NCBI RefSeq assembly: GCF_017874625.1
Contig: NZ_JAGIKZ010000012.1
Location: forward strand, 45,833-109,832
DNA from: Cytobacillus eiseniae
Lineage (GTDB): Bacteria; Bacillota; Bacilli; Bacillales; Cytobacillaceae
DNA: 64,000 nt
Direction: 5' to 3'
The notes below the pieces were generated by a model. It was given only the letters and a program-made list of their open reading frames with translations, made no database searches and was not told the DNA's origin. Made by a program: the position numbers and the translations under genes. This document shows positions 53,478-63,983 of this stretch, in pieces (position 1 is the stretch's first letter; each line of letters opens with the position of its first letter).

Positions 53478-53506
53478 ATTTTAGTTACATGTAACCGTTT
53501 TGTCAA
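53478..53506 (-). promoter_or_regulatory. SDR promoter with a 12-bp palindromic operator in the spacer
   Basis: TTGACA (53501-53506), 17-base spacer, TAAAAT (53478-53483). The spacer ends with the perfect palindrome GTTACATGTAAC (53484-53495); a related ACATGTA lies just downstream of the -10 box. Confidence 0.65.
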
Positions 53507-53544
53507 CAGGTAAAATGATATATATTATTTTGGCTATATTTTGG

Positions 53545-53575
53545 TATAATAAAACTTGTAATCAAAATAATTACA
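53545..53575 (+). promoter_or_regulatory. Rrf2 gene extended -10 promoter and operator
   Basis: TGGTATAAT (extended -10, box 53545-53550) is followed at the expected start site by TGTAAT, seven bases, ATTACA (53557-53575). The half-site resembles the SDR operator, suggesting self-repression. Confidence 0.5.
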
Positions 53576-53628
53576 TGATGAAGAAAAACAATAATATAAA
53601 TATTAATTAATAGAGGCGGTGACTGAAC

Positions 53629-54063
53629 ATGTCCATCAGCAGTCGATTTGCAGTAGGAATTCATATATTGGCTCTAATTGAATTAAATAATGAAGGAGTT
53701 ACTTCTTCTGAATTTTTAGCTAAGAGTGTTAATACGAACCCAGCCGTTATAAGAAAACTAATGGGGATGTTAAAAAAAGCTGGTTTGATAGAAGTAAATC
53801 CGGGAATTGCAGGTGCTAAACTCGCAAAGAAATTATCTAGTATCACCTTGTTCGACGTATATAAGGCAGTGAATGTTGTACAAGATAAAGAGTTGTTTAG
53901 CATACACGAAAGTTCACATCCTGATTGTCTTGTAGGAAGAAACATACAAAATACAATTGAACCATTATTCACAGCTGCCCAATTGGCAATGGAGAAGGTT
54001 TTAAGAAATGTTACTTTAGAAGATGTTGTGAGAGACATTGCTGCTAAAGAAAATATCTGTTAA
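53629..54063 (+). CDS. Rrf2 family regulator (YwnA-like)
   Basis: 144 residues. Winged HTH near 1-65 (SSRFAVGIHILALIELNN, TSSEFLAKSVNTNPAVIRKL). The three clustered Fe-S cysteines of NsrR/IscR are absent: only Cys in HPDCLVGRNI and the C-terminal Cys remain, so this is a cluster-free, possibly thiol-sensing member. GAGGCGGTGA precedes the ATG. Divergent from the SDR gene with palindromes at both promoters, so it most likely represses both. Confidence 0.87.
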   Translation: MSISSRFAVGIHILALIELNNEGVTSSEFLAKSVNTNPAVIRKLMGMLKKAGLIEVNPGIAGAKLAKKLSSITLFDVYKAVNVVQDKELFSIHESSHPDCLVGRNIQNTIEPLFTAAQLAMEKVLRNVTLEDVVRDIAAKENIC

Positions 54064-54094
54064 AAAAGACATTCCAAAGGAATGTCTTTTCTCT
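54064..54094 (+). terminator. Terminator of the Rrf2 gene
   Basis: Perfect 12-bp stem AAAAGACATTCC / GGAATGTCTTTT with an AAA loop, then CTCTTCC. Confidence 0.8.
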
Positions 54095-54277
54095 TCCTTA
54101 AGTGAAGCACTTCACACAAGTAAATCATACTTAAAAATAGCAAAACAAGTGTAAAGAATTGCTTAAATTTTCTAATCCATGAGCAGTTGGTTCTTGTGCG
54201 CAGTAAATAGTCTACTACGTATTACAAGAGTTAATTAGTAAGTTTGTACCCGAGAGAATGTAGTGAACATATAACAC

Positions 54278-54317
54278 AAAAAAGCTTCTCAAAAGTTGGA
54301 TAAACTTTTGAAGAAGC
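54278..54317 (-). terminator. Terminator of the groES-groL operon
   Basis: Minus-strand stem GCTTCTTCAAAAGTT / AACTTTTGAGAAGC with a 5-base loop, then T6. Belongs to the GGCTTC-arm hairpin type of this genome. Confidence 0.75.
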
Positions 54318-54365
54318 CTCTCTTATGTTTACCTAATGTTAGCAATTTGTTAGCAAAATCACTTT

Positions 54366-56089
<1,724 letters not shown>

Positions 56090-56374
56090 TTAGCCAATAA
56101 TCGCAAGAATATCATTTTCACGTAAAATTAAATATTCTTTTCCTTCATATTTCACTTCAGTACCAGCATATTTTGAGAAGATAATACGATCTCCTTCAGC
56201 AACTTCAAGGGCTACACGCTCACCATTCTCAAGAACACGTCCTGTACCTACAGCAACGACATTAGCTTCTTGAGGTTTTTCTTTCGCAGTGTCCGGCAAA
56301 ACGATGCCGCTTGCAGTTTTTTCTTCAGTTTCAACAAGCTCGATAATAATTCGATCACCTAGTGGCTTTAACAA
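56090..56374 (-). CDS. groES: Co-chaperonin GroES (Cpn10)
   Basis: 94 residues from TTG 56374 ([20 protein letters not shown]), the same length as the B. subtilis protein. GAGGAGG stands 9 bases before this TTG. A longer open frame to 56428 runs through the CIRCE element and is not credible. The mobile-loop region [17 protein letters not shown] and the C-terminal [13 protein letters not shown] are conserved. Caps GroEL; same operon. Confidence 0.97.
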   Translation of the reverse strand: MLKPLGDRIIIELVETEEKTASGIVLPDTAKEKPQEANVVAVGTGRVLENGERVALEVAEGDRIIFSKYAGTEVKYEGKEYLILRENDILAIIG

Positions 56375-56412
56375 GTGAAACAACCTCCTCAATTTATATG
56401 TAAGATTTTTTA

Positions 56413-56439
56413 TTAGCACTCTATCCATCTGAGTGCTAA
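56413..56439. promoter_or_regulatory. CIRCE operator (HrcA site)
   Basis: TTAGCACTC, nine bases, GAGTGCTAA: the exact CIRCE inverted repeat. It lies in the groES leader just after the predicted start site, so heat-shock control by HrcA is expected. Confidence 0.97.
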
Positions 56440-56449
56440 CACAATTATT

Positions 56450-56478
56450 ATATTAAAGAATATGAAATCTATTTGCAA
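56450..56478 (-). promoter_or_regulatory. SigA promoter of groES-groL
   Basis: Minus-strand TTGCAA (56473-56478), 17-base spacer, TAATAT (56450-56455), ending 11 bases before CIRCE. Confidence 0.6.
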
Positions 56479-56631
56479 GAGTGAAGCTCAATTTTTTTGT
56501 AAAAAATATTCATAATAACTGATTTCGTTATTTCAAATTATATTTTCGTTCTTAATACCCCCTTCATAATTGAAACAAGCAAAGAAATATGAGTACAATA
56601 GACTTTGATTAACTTATAAGGAGAAACTACA

Positions 56632-57363
56632 TTGAAAAAGGAATATTGGTTCATTCTAATTGCCTATATAGCTATGCAACTCTCAAGCATTATCGGAGTC
56701 CCACTTCTTATCCTTACCGGAACCTTTTTTGGACATAGCCTTGAAGAAATGGAGATTCTCGCTGTTCCTTATTGGATTGTAATTAGCTTCACGATTACCT
56801 TTATCATTATTCTAGTCCTATTAAGGAAAGAAATGAAGGCAATCCCCGAGTTAAGGGATACACCTTCCACCCCTGCTACAATCATGTGGGCAATCGGTGG
56901 GATTTTCCTTGCCTTTTTCTCACAAACAGTGGCTGCAAATATCGAGATTTGGCTCGGAATCGATATGGGGTCTGAAAATACACAAGATATTTTGAATTTA
57001 ATTCGAGCCTTCCCTGCCGTGATCATTGTCAGCTCAATCCTCGGTCCTATCCTAGAGGAGATTGTCTTTCGGAAAATTATTTTTGGTTCACTGCATAAGC
57101 ATTTGAATTTCTTTCTCTCAGCAATCATCAGTTCAATTATATTCTCACTTGCACATATGGAAGTTGAACATACACTTTTATACACAGCCATGGGATTTAC
57201 ATTTGCTTTCCTCTATGTAAAGACAAAGCAGATCATTGTACCAATTTTTGCCCATGTAGCAATGAATACAATTGTTGTCATCCTTCAATTAAATCAGGAA
57301 AAAATTCTTAACTGGCTTGAAGAATTAGAAAAGTTACAAGCCTTTATCGGAGGTATATTATGA
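56632..57363 (+). CDS. ydiL: CPBP family intramembrane metalloprotease (YdiL-like)
   Basis: 243 residues, seven to eight membrane helices. The Abi/CPBP motifs are present: EEIVFRKIIFGSL (Glu-Glu plus Arg, about 143-155), SSIIFSLAHMEVEH with His, and the third motif HVAMNTIVV. TTG start with AAGGAG 10 bases upstream. Position beside groES and ydiK matches B. subtilis ydiL. Related proteases process membrane proteins or provide bacteriocin immunity; the target here is unknown. Confidence 0.87.
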   Translation: MKKEYWFILIAYIAMQLSSIIGVPLLILTGTFFGHSLEEMEILAVPYWIVISFTITFIIILVLLRKEMKAIPELRDTPSTPATIMWAIGGIFLAFFSQTVAANIEIWLGIDMGSENTQDILNLIRAFPAVIIVSSILGPILEEIVFRKIIFGSLHKHLNFFLSAIISSIIFSLAHMEVEHTLLYTAMGFTFAFLYVKTKQIIVPIFAHVAMNTIVVILQLNQEKILNWLEELEKLQAFIGGIL

Positions 57364-57566
57364 GAAACACCCCATTATATTCTGGAATTATTTATATTTT
57401 GCTTGGTCTCCTCTTTACATATATTGCTACTCAAAACATCCAGCGAGAAGATGGCTGGGGAGTGTTTACCATCTTTCTTATTATTATTGCCACCTTTGAT
57501 ATTGGTGGCGGGTTGCGAATGATTGCCTTTCATTTTAAAATGAAAAAGGCCTTAAAAAACAAATGA
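57360..57566 (+). CDS. ydiK: DUF4305 membrane protein (YdiK-like)
   Basis: 68 residues with two membrane helices (about 7-22 and 35-56) and a basic tail MKKALKNK. LYSGIIYILLGLLFTYIATQ and FDIGGGLRMIAFHFKMKK match YdiK. The start overlaps the ydiL stop (ATGA), so the two are co-translated. Function unknown. Confidence 0.85.
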   Translation: MRNTPLYSGIIYILLGLLFTYIATQNIQREDGWGVFTIFLIIIATFDIGGGLRMIAFHFKMKKALKNK

Positions 57567-57592
57567 GCCTCTCGATAGGAGGCTCATTTTAT
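57561..57592. terminator. Bidirectional terminator between ydiK and rex
   Basis: 11-bp stem AAATGAGCCTC / GAGGCTCATTT with a short loop, followed by TATTTAT. It serves the convergent ydiLK and rex transcripts. Confidence 0.8.
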
Positions 57593-57601
57593 TTATAGTT
57601 A

Positions 57602-58258
57602 TTATTCGATTCCCTCATTTTCTGTTGGGTAATGCTTTAAGAAATAGATCAGGGATTGAAGCTCAACAGCTAAGTCAATATGATGAATTCTAATCGTCGA
57701 AGGAACAGAAAGTCTTGCTGGTGTGAAATTCAAAATTCCATTTACACTGCCTTGAACGATTCGGTCTGCAATGGATTGAGCAGCTGGCGCAGGAACTGTT
57801 AATATCGCTACTTGAATATTATGCTCCTTAATAACCTTCTCAAGATCATCCATATGAAAGACCGGCACATTCCCAATTTTTGTTCCAACCTTATGTTCAT
57901 CTACATCAAAAGCCACTTCAATTTTCGTATTATTGTTTTTAAGAAAATTATAATTTAAAAAAGCAGTCCCCAGGTTTCCTACACCGATTAGTGCAACCTT
58001 TGTCAGCTCATCCTGGTCCAATGTCTTTCGAAAAAAGGTTAACAAGTAATTCACATTATACCCATACCCCTTTTTACCTAATGCCCCAAAATAGGAAAAG
58101 TCTCTGCGAATTGTTGCAGAGTCAACCTTAACTGCCTCACTTAATTCAGCAGATGAAACCCGTTGCTTTCCAGATGAATGTAAGTTTTTTAGAAAACGAT
58201 AGTACAGAGGGAGCCTTTTTGCAGTTGCTTGCGGAATTTTTACTGTTTCATTTGCCAT
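57602..58258 (-). CDS. rex: Redox-sensing repressor Rex
   Basis: 218 residues. Winged helix ([40 protein letters not shown], about 15-60) and the NADH-sensing Rossmann domain [14 protein letters not shown] near 92-105 with FDVDEHKVG are the Rex pattern. It represses fermentation and respiratory genes when NADH is low relative to NAD+, and releases DNA as NADH rises. It follows moaC by 26 bases on the same strand. Confidence 0.96.
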   Translation of the reverse strand: MANETVKIPQATAKRLPLYYRFLKNLHSSGKQRVSSAELSEAVKVDSATIRRDFSYFGALGKKGYGYNVNYLLTFFRKTLDQDELTKVALIGVGNLGTAFLNYNFLKNNNTKIEVAFDVDEHKVGTKIGNVPVFHMDDLEKVIKEHNIQVAILTVPAPAAQSIADRIVQGSVNGILNFTPARLSVPSTIRIHHIDLAVELQSLIYFLKHYPTENEGIE

Positions 58259-58284
58259 TTTACATCCACTCTCCCAAAGTCACT

Positions 58285-58773
58285 TTATAATGTGTCCCTT
58301 TTAAAGTCTCCATTTTTCCCACCCGTTTTTTCAACTAAATACGTTTGGCCAATGATCATGCCCTTATCAACCGCTTTACACATATCATAAACTGTCAGAG
58401 CACAGACTGATGCTGCTGTTAGCGCTTCCATCTCAACTCCTGTATTGCCTTTCGTTTTAGCAGTTGCCTGTATTAAAAGAGAATATGTCTCTTGATTAAC
58501 TTCCCATGAAAATGAAATATCTACACCTGTTAATGGGATCGGATGACACATCGGGATTATTTCCCAAGTTTTCTTGCATGCCATTACTCCCGCAACCTGA
58601 GCGACAGCAAGTACATCTCCTTTTTTCATTTTATTCGAAGTAATTCTTTCGTAAATTTCTTTATTAACAATAATGCTGGAATGAGCAATCGCTGTTCTTG
58701 CCGTTTCAGGCTTATCACTAACATCGACCATCTTCGCTCGTCCCTCTTGATTAAAATGAGTAAACTCAGTCAT
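58285..58773 (-). CDS. moaC: Cyclic pyranopterin monophosphate synthase MoaC
   Basis: 162 residues. Converts the MoaA product to cyclic pyranopterin monophosphate in molybdenum cofactor synthesis. The conserved [16 protein letters not shown] (about 15-30), [14 protein letters not shown] and [20 protein letters not shown] active-site segments are intact, including the catalytic Lys in [13 protein letters not shown] 58773 has GAGGTG 6 bases upstream; the frame also has a TTG three codons earlier. No other moa gene is in the window. Confidence 0.95.
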   Translation of the reverse strand: MTEFTHFNQEGRAKMVDVSDKPETARTAIAHSSIIVNKEIYERITSNKMKKGDVLAVAQVAGVMACKKTWEIIPMCHPIPLTGVDISFSWEVNQETYSLLIQATAKTKGNTGVEMEALTAASVCALTVYDMCKAVDKGMIIGQTYLVEKTGGKNGDFKRDTL

Positions 58774-58913
58774 CTCAAACACCTCTTAATAAAATGATAC
58801 ACTATTTTTATCCATTTGTAAGTACTTTGTATAATTGTTCACGTTTGAAAACTGATCATTATTGCCCATCATTTATGAATGGGTTACACTAACTCTATAC
58901 TATAGAGGTGAAA

Positions 58914-60836
58914 ATGATGATTTTATTACAGGTCAATCAATTAGAAAAAAACTTTGGTGCTGAACCTATTTTATCGAATATAAAGCTAGAAGTACAAACA
59001 CGAGACCGCATTGCCCTTGTTGGCCGCAATGGAGCTGGCAAATCAACACTTTTGAAGATTATCGCTGGCCACATGTCTTATGACTCAGGGGATATTATTA
59101 AGCCCAAAGAAGTGAAAATCGGTTATTTAGCACAAAATACGGGCTTAGAATCAGCACGTTCGATTTGGGATGAGATGTTGACTGTATTTGAGTATTTGCA
59201 ATTACAAGAAAAGGAATTACGTCGGCTAGAAGAGCGTATGTCTGATCCTGATGCCATGGGAAATCACCAGGAGTACGAGAAGATTCTATCTGAATATGAT
59301 AGACGCCAAGTTCAATTTAAGGAAGAGGGCGGCTATCAGTATGAATCAGATATTCGTTCTGTCCTCCATGGACTCAATTTCCATTCTTTCAGTTATGAAA
59401 CAAAAATATCCACATTAAGCGGTGGACAAAAAACAAGGCTAGCTCTTGGGAAACTATTATTAACGAAACCCGATATTCTCATATTAGATGAGCCTACCAA
59501 CCATTTAGATATTGATACATTAACATGGCTCGAACAGTACTTGCAGGGATATGATGGCGCAATCTTAATTGTTTCACATGATCGCTATTTTCTAGATAAG
59601 GTTGTCACACAAGTCTATGAGCTATCAAGGCTTCAAATACGAAAATACCCTGGAAATTACAGTGCGTATCTTGATCAAAAAGCAGCGAATTACGAAAGAG
59701 AAATGAAGGAATTTGAGAAGCAACAAGAAGAAGTCGCAAAGCTTCAAGATTTCATTCAAAGAAATCTTGCACGTGCATCCACAACAAAAAGAGCACAGAG
59801 CAGAAGAAAGCAGCTTGAAAAGATGGACTTATTAGACAGGCCCCTTGGAGATGAAAAATCAGCCTCATTCGGTTTTCATATTGAAAAGCAATCTGGGAAT
59901 GAAGTACTGAAAGCAAATACTGTTACAATTGGTTATCACGGGGATAAGATTTCCGACAATCTTTCCTTTCGAATCACAAGAGGAGAAAGCATTGCTCTTG
60001 TCGGTCCAAATGGTGTAGGGAAGTCCACACTATTAAAATCAATTATAAATAAACTTCCAGTTATTGACGGTCATATAACGACTGGGTCTAATGTATATAT
60101 TGGTTATTATGATCAAGAACAGGCTGAACTATCTTCAACTAAACGAGTACTAAATGAATTATGGGATGAATTCCCATTAAAAACAGAAAAGGAAATCCGA
60201 ACTGTATTAGGAAACTTCCTCTTTTCTGGCGATGATGTGCTAAAAAATGTGTCCACATTGAGCGGTGGAGAGAAAGCAAGATTAGCATTAGCCAAATTAA
60301 TGATGCAAAAAGCTAATTTTCTCATCTTGGACGAGCCGACCAACCACCTTGATTTAGATAGCAAAGAAATTTTAGAAAATGCGCTTATTGACTATCCAGG
60401 GACCATTCTATTTGTTTCCCATGACCGATACTTCATTAATCGTATTACAACAAAGGTTCTGGAACTGAGTAAAGACGGAATAACCGAATACTTAGGTGAC
60501 TATGATTATTTTGTAGAAAAAAAGCTCGAACAGGAAGAACGAAAAGCATTAGATTCTCCTCAAAAGGGAGCAGCTGCACCGGCTATTGAGGAAAAAAACA
60601 GCTATCAACAAGATAAAGAGGCAAAAAAGCTCATAAGACAGCGTCAGAGAAGATTAGAAGAAGTTGAGAAGCAAATCGGAGAATTAGAAGAGCAAATTGC
60701 TGAATTTGAACTGCTATTATGTGAGCCTGACGTATATCAAGATCATGAAAAGGTTCTTGAGATTACCAACAAAAATAATGAAGCAAAAAAGCACTTAGAC
60801 GAATTAGTCGAAGAATGGACTGAATTAGCAGATTAA
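58914..60836 (+). CDS. ydiF: ABC-F family ribosome-associated ATPase (YdiF-like)
   Basis: About 640 residues with two ABC domains and no membrane part. Walker A GRNGAGKSTLLK and GPNGVGKSTLLK, signatures LSGGQKTRLALG and LSGGEKARLALA, and Walker B ILDEPTNHLD twice are present, each followed by SHDRYF. The inter-domain linker (about 245-310) is the charged P-site tRNA-interaction region of ABC-F proteins, and a C-terminal coiled coil follows. AGAGG precedes ATG 58914. Likely rescues or tunes ribosomes; antibiotic protection is less likely in this core position. Confidence 0.93.
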   Translation: MMILLQVNQLEKNFGAEPILSNIKLEVQTRDRIALVGRNGAGKSTLLKIIAGHMSYDSGDIIKPKEVKIGYLAQNTGLESARSIWDEMLTVFEYLQLQEKELRRLEERMSDPDAMGNHQEYEKILSEYDRRQVQFKEEGGYQYESDIRSVLHGLNFHSFSYETKISTLSGGQKTRLALGKLLLTKPDILILDEPTNHLDIDTLTWLEQYLQGYDGAILIVSHDRYFLDKVVTQVYELSRLQIRKYPGNYSAYLDQKAANYEREMKEFEKQQEEVAKLQDFIQRNLARASTTKRAQSRRKQLEKMDLLDRPLGDEKSASFGFHIEKQSGNEVLKANTVTIGYHGDKISDNLSFRITRGESIALVGPNGVGKSTLLKSIINKLPVIDGHITTGSNVYIGYYDQEQAELSSTKRVLNELWDEFPLKTEKEIRTVLGNFLFSGDDVLKNVSTLSGGEKARLALAKLMMQKANFLILDEPTNHLDLDSKEILENALIDYPGTILFVSHDRYFINRITTKVLELSKDGITEYLGDYDYFVEKKLEQEERKALDSPQKGAAAPAIEEKNSYQQDKEAKKLIRQRQRRLEEVEKQIGELEEQIAEFELLLCEPDVYQDHEKVLEITNKNNEAKKHLDELVEEWTELAD

Positions 60837-60881
60837 TACTTATGTGCAAAATTATTATCTACCCAATACTAATAAGTAAAA

Positions 60882-60916
60882 GGAACTAGGTATTTTTTCT
60901 TCCCTAGTTCCCTTTT
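60882..60916 (+). terminator. Terminator of ydiF
   Basis: 9-bp stem GGAACTAGG / CCTAGTTCC with a 12-base loop, then CTTTT. Confidence 0.75.
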
Positions 60917-61102
60917 ATCCACAAAATTACTCACATATAATTACTTGAAATAAAAGCCTTCCACAGACTTTTCCACACTATCCACAATAATCATGCTCTT
61001 TATCCACATTTTCTTTGAAAATTATCTGATTTTTCTTTTTATCCACAAAAAAGCCCCCAATCTTTTTGAGGGCACTTGTTTGCTTCTGTTAATTGTGGAT
61101 AG
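60915..61102. promoter_or_regulatory. DnaA-box cluster beside tsaD
   Basis: Three exact TTATCCACA boxes (60915-60923, 61000-61008, 61039-61047) and two CTATCCACA boxes (60978-60986; 61094-61102 on the minus strand). Five near-consensus sites within 190 bases is far above chance. B. subtilis has a DnaA-bound cluster near gcp (tsaD), so this looks like the same, conserved feature. Confidence 0.75.
61046..61075 (-). terminator. Terminator of the tsaE-tsaB-rimI-tsaD operon
   Basis: Minus-strand GTGCCCTC / GGGGGC stem with a 9-base loop followed by T6. It overlaps one DnaA box. Confidence 0.7.
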
Positions 61103-62114
61103 AAATATCCAGTCCAGGATTGGCATTCAAAGCCATTGTGGATTGAATCCCTTTTTCAAACATAATACTGCCGGCTGCTCCGATCATTGCTGCATTATCT
61201 GTGCATAAGGCTAAAGGAGGAATAATCAATTCACAATTTGGTATTTCCTTAAATTTATCCTCTAAAGCTGTTCGTAGTCCCTTATTCGCTGCCACACCGC
61301 CTGCTAACAGTACTTGCTTCACTTTGTATTCACTAGCAGCCTTTATCGTTTTAGTTACTAGTACATCAATTACACTCTCCTGAAAACTTGCAGCTAATTC
61401 TTGAGGCTTTATTTTCTCGCCTCTTTGTTCTGCATTGTGGACAGTGTTAATAACTGCTGACTTTAATCCACTGAAACTAAAGTCATATGATCCTTCCTCT
61501 AACCAAGCTCTTGGCAAAGGAATCGTTGCTTCTCCTTCTTGAGCGAGGCGATCAATATGAGGACCCCCTGGATATGGGAGGTTTAATGTTCTAGCTACTT
61601 TATCATATGCTTCCCCTGCTGCGTCATCCCTTGTTTCTCCAATGACTTCAAAATGTCCATGCTCTTTCATATAGACAAGCTCTGTATGTCCGCCAGAAAC
61701 AACAAGGGCAATTAAAGGAAATTGCAGTTCAGCAATCAGACGGTTGGCATAAATATGTCCAGCAATATGGTGAACCCCAACTAACGGAATGCCATGAGCA
61801 AAAGCCACTGCCTTCGCTGCATTCACACCAACTAATAAGGCACCAACTAATCCTGGTCCCTCTGTGACTGCAATTGCTGTTAAATCATCATATTGAATAC
61901 CTGCCTGCTTAAGTGCTTCCTCCAATACGATTGTTATTTGCTCCACATGATGGCGAGAAGCAATCTCAGGCACAACTCCACCAAATCTTTTATGGCTTTC
62001 AATTTGAGAGGCAACAATATTTGCAGCAATCTCTCTGCCATTTTTAATAATTGCTACAGCTGTTTCATCACAGCTCGTTTCTATTCCCATTATCCACTGA
62101 TCTACATTCGTCAT
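61089..62114 (-). CDS. tsaD: tRNA threonylcarbamoyladenosine transferase TsaD
   Basis: About 341 residues. Transfers the threonylcarbamoyl group to A37 of ANN-decoding tRNAs with TsaB and Tsa[21 protein letters not shown], metal histidines in [14 protein letters not shown] (HxxxH), [22 protein letters not shown] and the late [12 protein letters not shown] (metal Asp) are intact. The ATG overlaps the rimI stop (ATGA). Formerly gcp. Confidence 0.97.
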   Translation of the reverse strand: MTNVDQWIMGIETSCDETAVAIIKNGREIAANIVASQIESHKRFGGVVPEIASRHHVEQITIVLEEALKQAGIQYDDLTAIAVTEGPGLVGALLVGVNAAKAVAFAHGIPLVGVHHIAGHIYANRLIAELQFPLIALVVSGGHTELVYMKEHGHFEVIGETRDDAAGEAYDKVARTLNLPYPGGPHIDRLAQEGEATIPLPRAWLEEGSYDFSFSGLKSAVINTVHNAEQRGEKIKPQELAASFQESVIDVLVTKTIKAASEYKVKQVLLAGGVAANKGLRTALEDKFKEIPNCELIIPPLALCTDNAAMIGAAGSIMFEKGIQSTMALNANPGLDISIHN

Positions 62115-62560
62115 AAATTCACCCACATTACTAAAGCATCTTCTTGATTATCTGAATAATAGTTCTTTCTAATTCCTCCATTTTGAAACCCAAGCTTTCG
62201 GTATAAGGACTGCGCAATCTCATTAGAGACTCGTACTTCAAGCGACATGAGCCTTGCCCCTTTTCTTGAGGCAACTTCCATCACTTGCCTCATTATCGCT
62301 TCTCCGAGCTTATTTCCACGGTATTCTGGCAATATTGCGACATTCGTTATTTGTGCCTCATCCACAACGATCCAAACACCACAATATCCAATGACCACGC
62401 CATCATCTTCCAAGCCTAAATACACAGCATGTTGATTTGTGGATAACTCATTTTCAAAGGCTTCCCTACTCCACGGCAGCGAAAAACATTCATGCTCTAT
62501 TTTTAAGATATCATCCACATCATTTACATTTAACAATCGAAAGGTTAAAGATCGATTCAT
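62111..62560 (-). CDS. rimI: Ribosomal protein bS18-alanine N-acetyltransferase RimI
   Basis: 149 residues from ATG 62560 with AAGGAAG upstream; the open frame extends further but has no ribosome site. GNAT fold with [19 protein letters not shown] near the N-terminus and acetyl-CoA loop [19 protein letters not shown] near 76-94, then [19 protein letters not shown]. Overlaps tsaD by 4 bases and follows tsaB by 1 base, the usual Bacillus order. Could also acetylate other N-termini. Confidence 0.93.
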   Translation of the reverse strand: MNRSLTFRLLNVNDVDDILKIEHECFSLPWSREAFENELSTNQHAVYLGLEDDGVVIGYCGVWIVVDEAQITNVAILPEYRGNKLGEAIMRQVMEVASRKGARLMSLEVRVSNEIAQSLYRKLGFQNGGIRKNYYSDNQEDALVMWVNL

Positions 62561-62561
62561 T

Positions 62562-63266
62562 CTACTTCCTTGCCTTTTCTTTATTCTCTTTAATCCAATT
62601 CGCTTCTGCTTCTGCCAGACGAATATAGTTAGGGACAAATGTATGAACATCTTCTGCTTCTTTATCCTTGCCTAATAATGCAAGTTCAGCAGGCCGAGGG
62701 TTTTGCTCTGTCATTTCAGCATAAACAGCCTGACTACCAAGAATTTCATCAAAGATGGACCGATGCAGCGGCAGATCATTGCCAACAAATAAGATTCTTT
62801 CACTTTGCTCCTTTAATTGTGCTGCCCAATCTGTTGATAGCAAAAGCTGGTCCTTTTTCTGATTAACCATTTTTCCATTATGAAATTGATAGAGACTCGT
62901 ATAGATTTGTCCTCTGCGAGCATCAAACAGCGGAGAGATCATTCCTTCGAAGTAGCGGCCAGATGCTGCCAATACTTCTAAGCTTGAAACACCTGACAAA
63001 GGAATGTTTAAAGTCCAAGCTAAAGTTTTAGCAATCGTGACACCGATTCTTACTCCAGTATAAGAACCAGGACCCTTAGCAACAACGATTTTCGAGAGAT
63101 CACTTGGCTTCATATCACAATCTTTCATCAAGGCTTCAATCGCAGGCATGACGCGAACCGAATGATTCTTTTTTAAATTGGTAATATACTCACCTATCAC
63201 TTGATCTCCATCTAATAAAGCGATCCCTAATGCATAATTAGAAGTATCGATTGATAGCACTTTCAT
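62562..63266 (-). CDS. tsaB: tRNA threonylcarbamoyladenosine complex scaffold TsaB
   Basis: 234 residues, ASKHA fold related to TsaD but without the metal site. MKVLSIDTSNYALGIALLDG, VAKGPGSYTGVRIGVTIAKT and the SSLEVLAAS segment are the TsaB signature. It starts in a 4-base overlap with the tsaE stop. Forms the TsaB-TsaD heterodimer. Confidence 0.95.
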   Translation of the reverse strand: MKVLSIDTSNYALGIALLDGDQVIGEYITNLKKNHSVRVMPAIEALMKDCDMKPSDLSKIVVAKGPGSYTGVRIGVTIAKTLAWTLNIPLSGVSSLEVLAASGRYFEGMISPLFDARRGQIYTSLYQFHNGKMVNQKKDQLLLSTDWAAQLKEQSERILFVGNDLPLHRSIFDEILGSQAVYAEMTEQNPRPAELALLGKDKEAEDVHTFVPNYIRLAEAEANWIKENKEKARK

Positions 63267-63718
63267 ATAAAAAACTCCTTACATAATTCCTCATATCTCT
63301 TTCCAATTGGCGCTAAAACTATTTTCCTTGCGCCATTCTCTCCTAGAAATAATGAAATGGATAATAATTCAGAAGGAAGCTGATCCTTAATTAAATGTGC
63401 CCACTCAACAACGGTCACACCATTTCCTTCAAAGTATTCATCAAACCCTAAATCTTCAAAGGAATCCTTAACCCGATACACATCCATATGGTAAAGTGGC
63501 ATTCTCCCCTGATACTCCTTAATAATTGTAAAGGTAGGGCTATTCACATTTCTTTTAATCTCTAGACCAAGTGCCAAGCCTTTCGTAAACGTCGTTTTGC
63601 CTGCACCTAGATCTCCCTCTAAGGCAATGACATCACCTGGCAATAATAATTCTGCAAGACGTTTAGCAAAAGACATTGTCTCTTCAGGTTGATTCGAGGT
63701 AAACTCAAATAATTTCAT
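63263..63718 (-). CDS. tsaE: tRNA threonylcarbamoyladenosine complex ATPase TsaE
   Basis: 151 residues. P-loop EGDLGAGKTTFTKGLA (about 34-49), the LxxxxxxxSPTFTIIKEY switch region and YHMDVYRV motif are the TsaE features. First gene of the operon tsaE-tsaB-rimI-tsaD. AGGTGAGTAATTATT precedes the ATG. ATP turnover resets the TsaBD complex. Confidence 0.95.
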   Translation of the reverse strand: MKLFEFTSNQPEETMSFAKRLAELLLPGDVIALEGDLGAGKTTFTKGLALGLEIKRNVNSPTFTIIKEYQGRMPLYHMDVYRVKDSFEDLGFDEYFEGNGVTVVEWAHLIKDQLPSELLSISLFLGENGARKIVLAPIGKRYEELCKEFFI

Positions 63719-63770
63719 AATAATTACTCACCTTTATATATTTACGAATTTAATTTTGTCATTCTTGGAC

Positions 63771-63797
63771 AAAAAAACCTTAGGATCAATCCTAAGG
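63771..63797 (-). terminator. Terminator between tRNA-Asp and tsaE
   Basis: Perfect 9-bp stem CCTTAGGAT / ATCCTAAGG with a 2-base loop, then T7 on the minus strand. It may be a second terminator of the tRNA transcript or a leader terminator of tsaE. Confidence 0.75.
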
Positions 63798-63863
63798 AAT
63801 ATCTATATGTATAGTCTACATGATTTTTAACAGCTGAGCAAAAATGCGTTTGTAAAAATGAAC

Positions 63864-63889
63864 AAAAAAAAGACGAAACTATGTTTCGT
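63864..63889 (-). terminator. Terminator of the tRNA-Asp transcript
   Basis: Perfect 7-bp stem ACGAAAC / GTTTCGT with a 3-base loop, then CT8 on the minus strand, 18 bases after the CCA end. Confidence 0.75.
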
Positions 63890-63906
63890 TTTCATTTTAA
63901 AAAGTA

Positions 63907-63983
63907 TGGCGGTCCGGACGGGACTCGAACCCGCGACCTCCTGCGTGACAGGCAGGCATTCTAACCAACTGAACTACCGGACC
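63907..63983 (-). tRNA. tRNA-Asp (GTC anticodon)
   Basis: Minus strand. Acceptor arms GGTCCGG (63977-63983) and CCGGACC (63911-63917), discriminator G and an encoded CCA (63907-63909). D arm AGTTCAGTTGGTTAGAAT, anticodon GTC at 63947-63949 in the loop CTGTCAC, and T arm with GTTCGAGTC are all regular. Probably the last tRNA of an operon that extends past the window edge. Confidence 0.97.

Noticed and set aside
56375..56428. Extended GroES N-terminus
   Set aside because: It would translate through the CIRCE element; the TTG at 56374 with GAGGAGG gives the conserved 94 residues.
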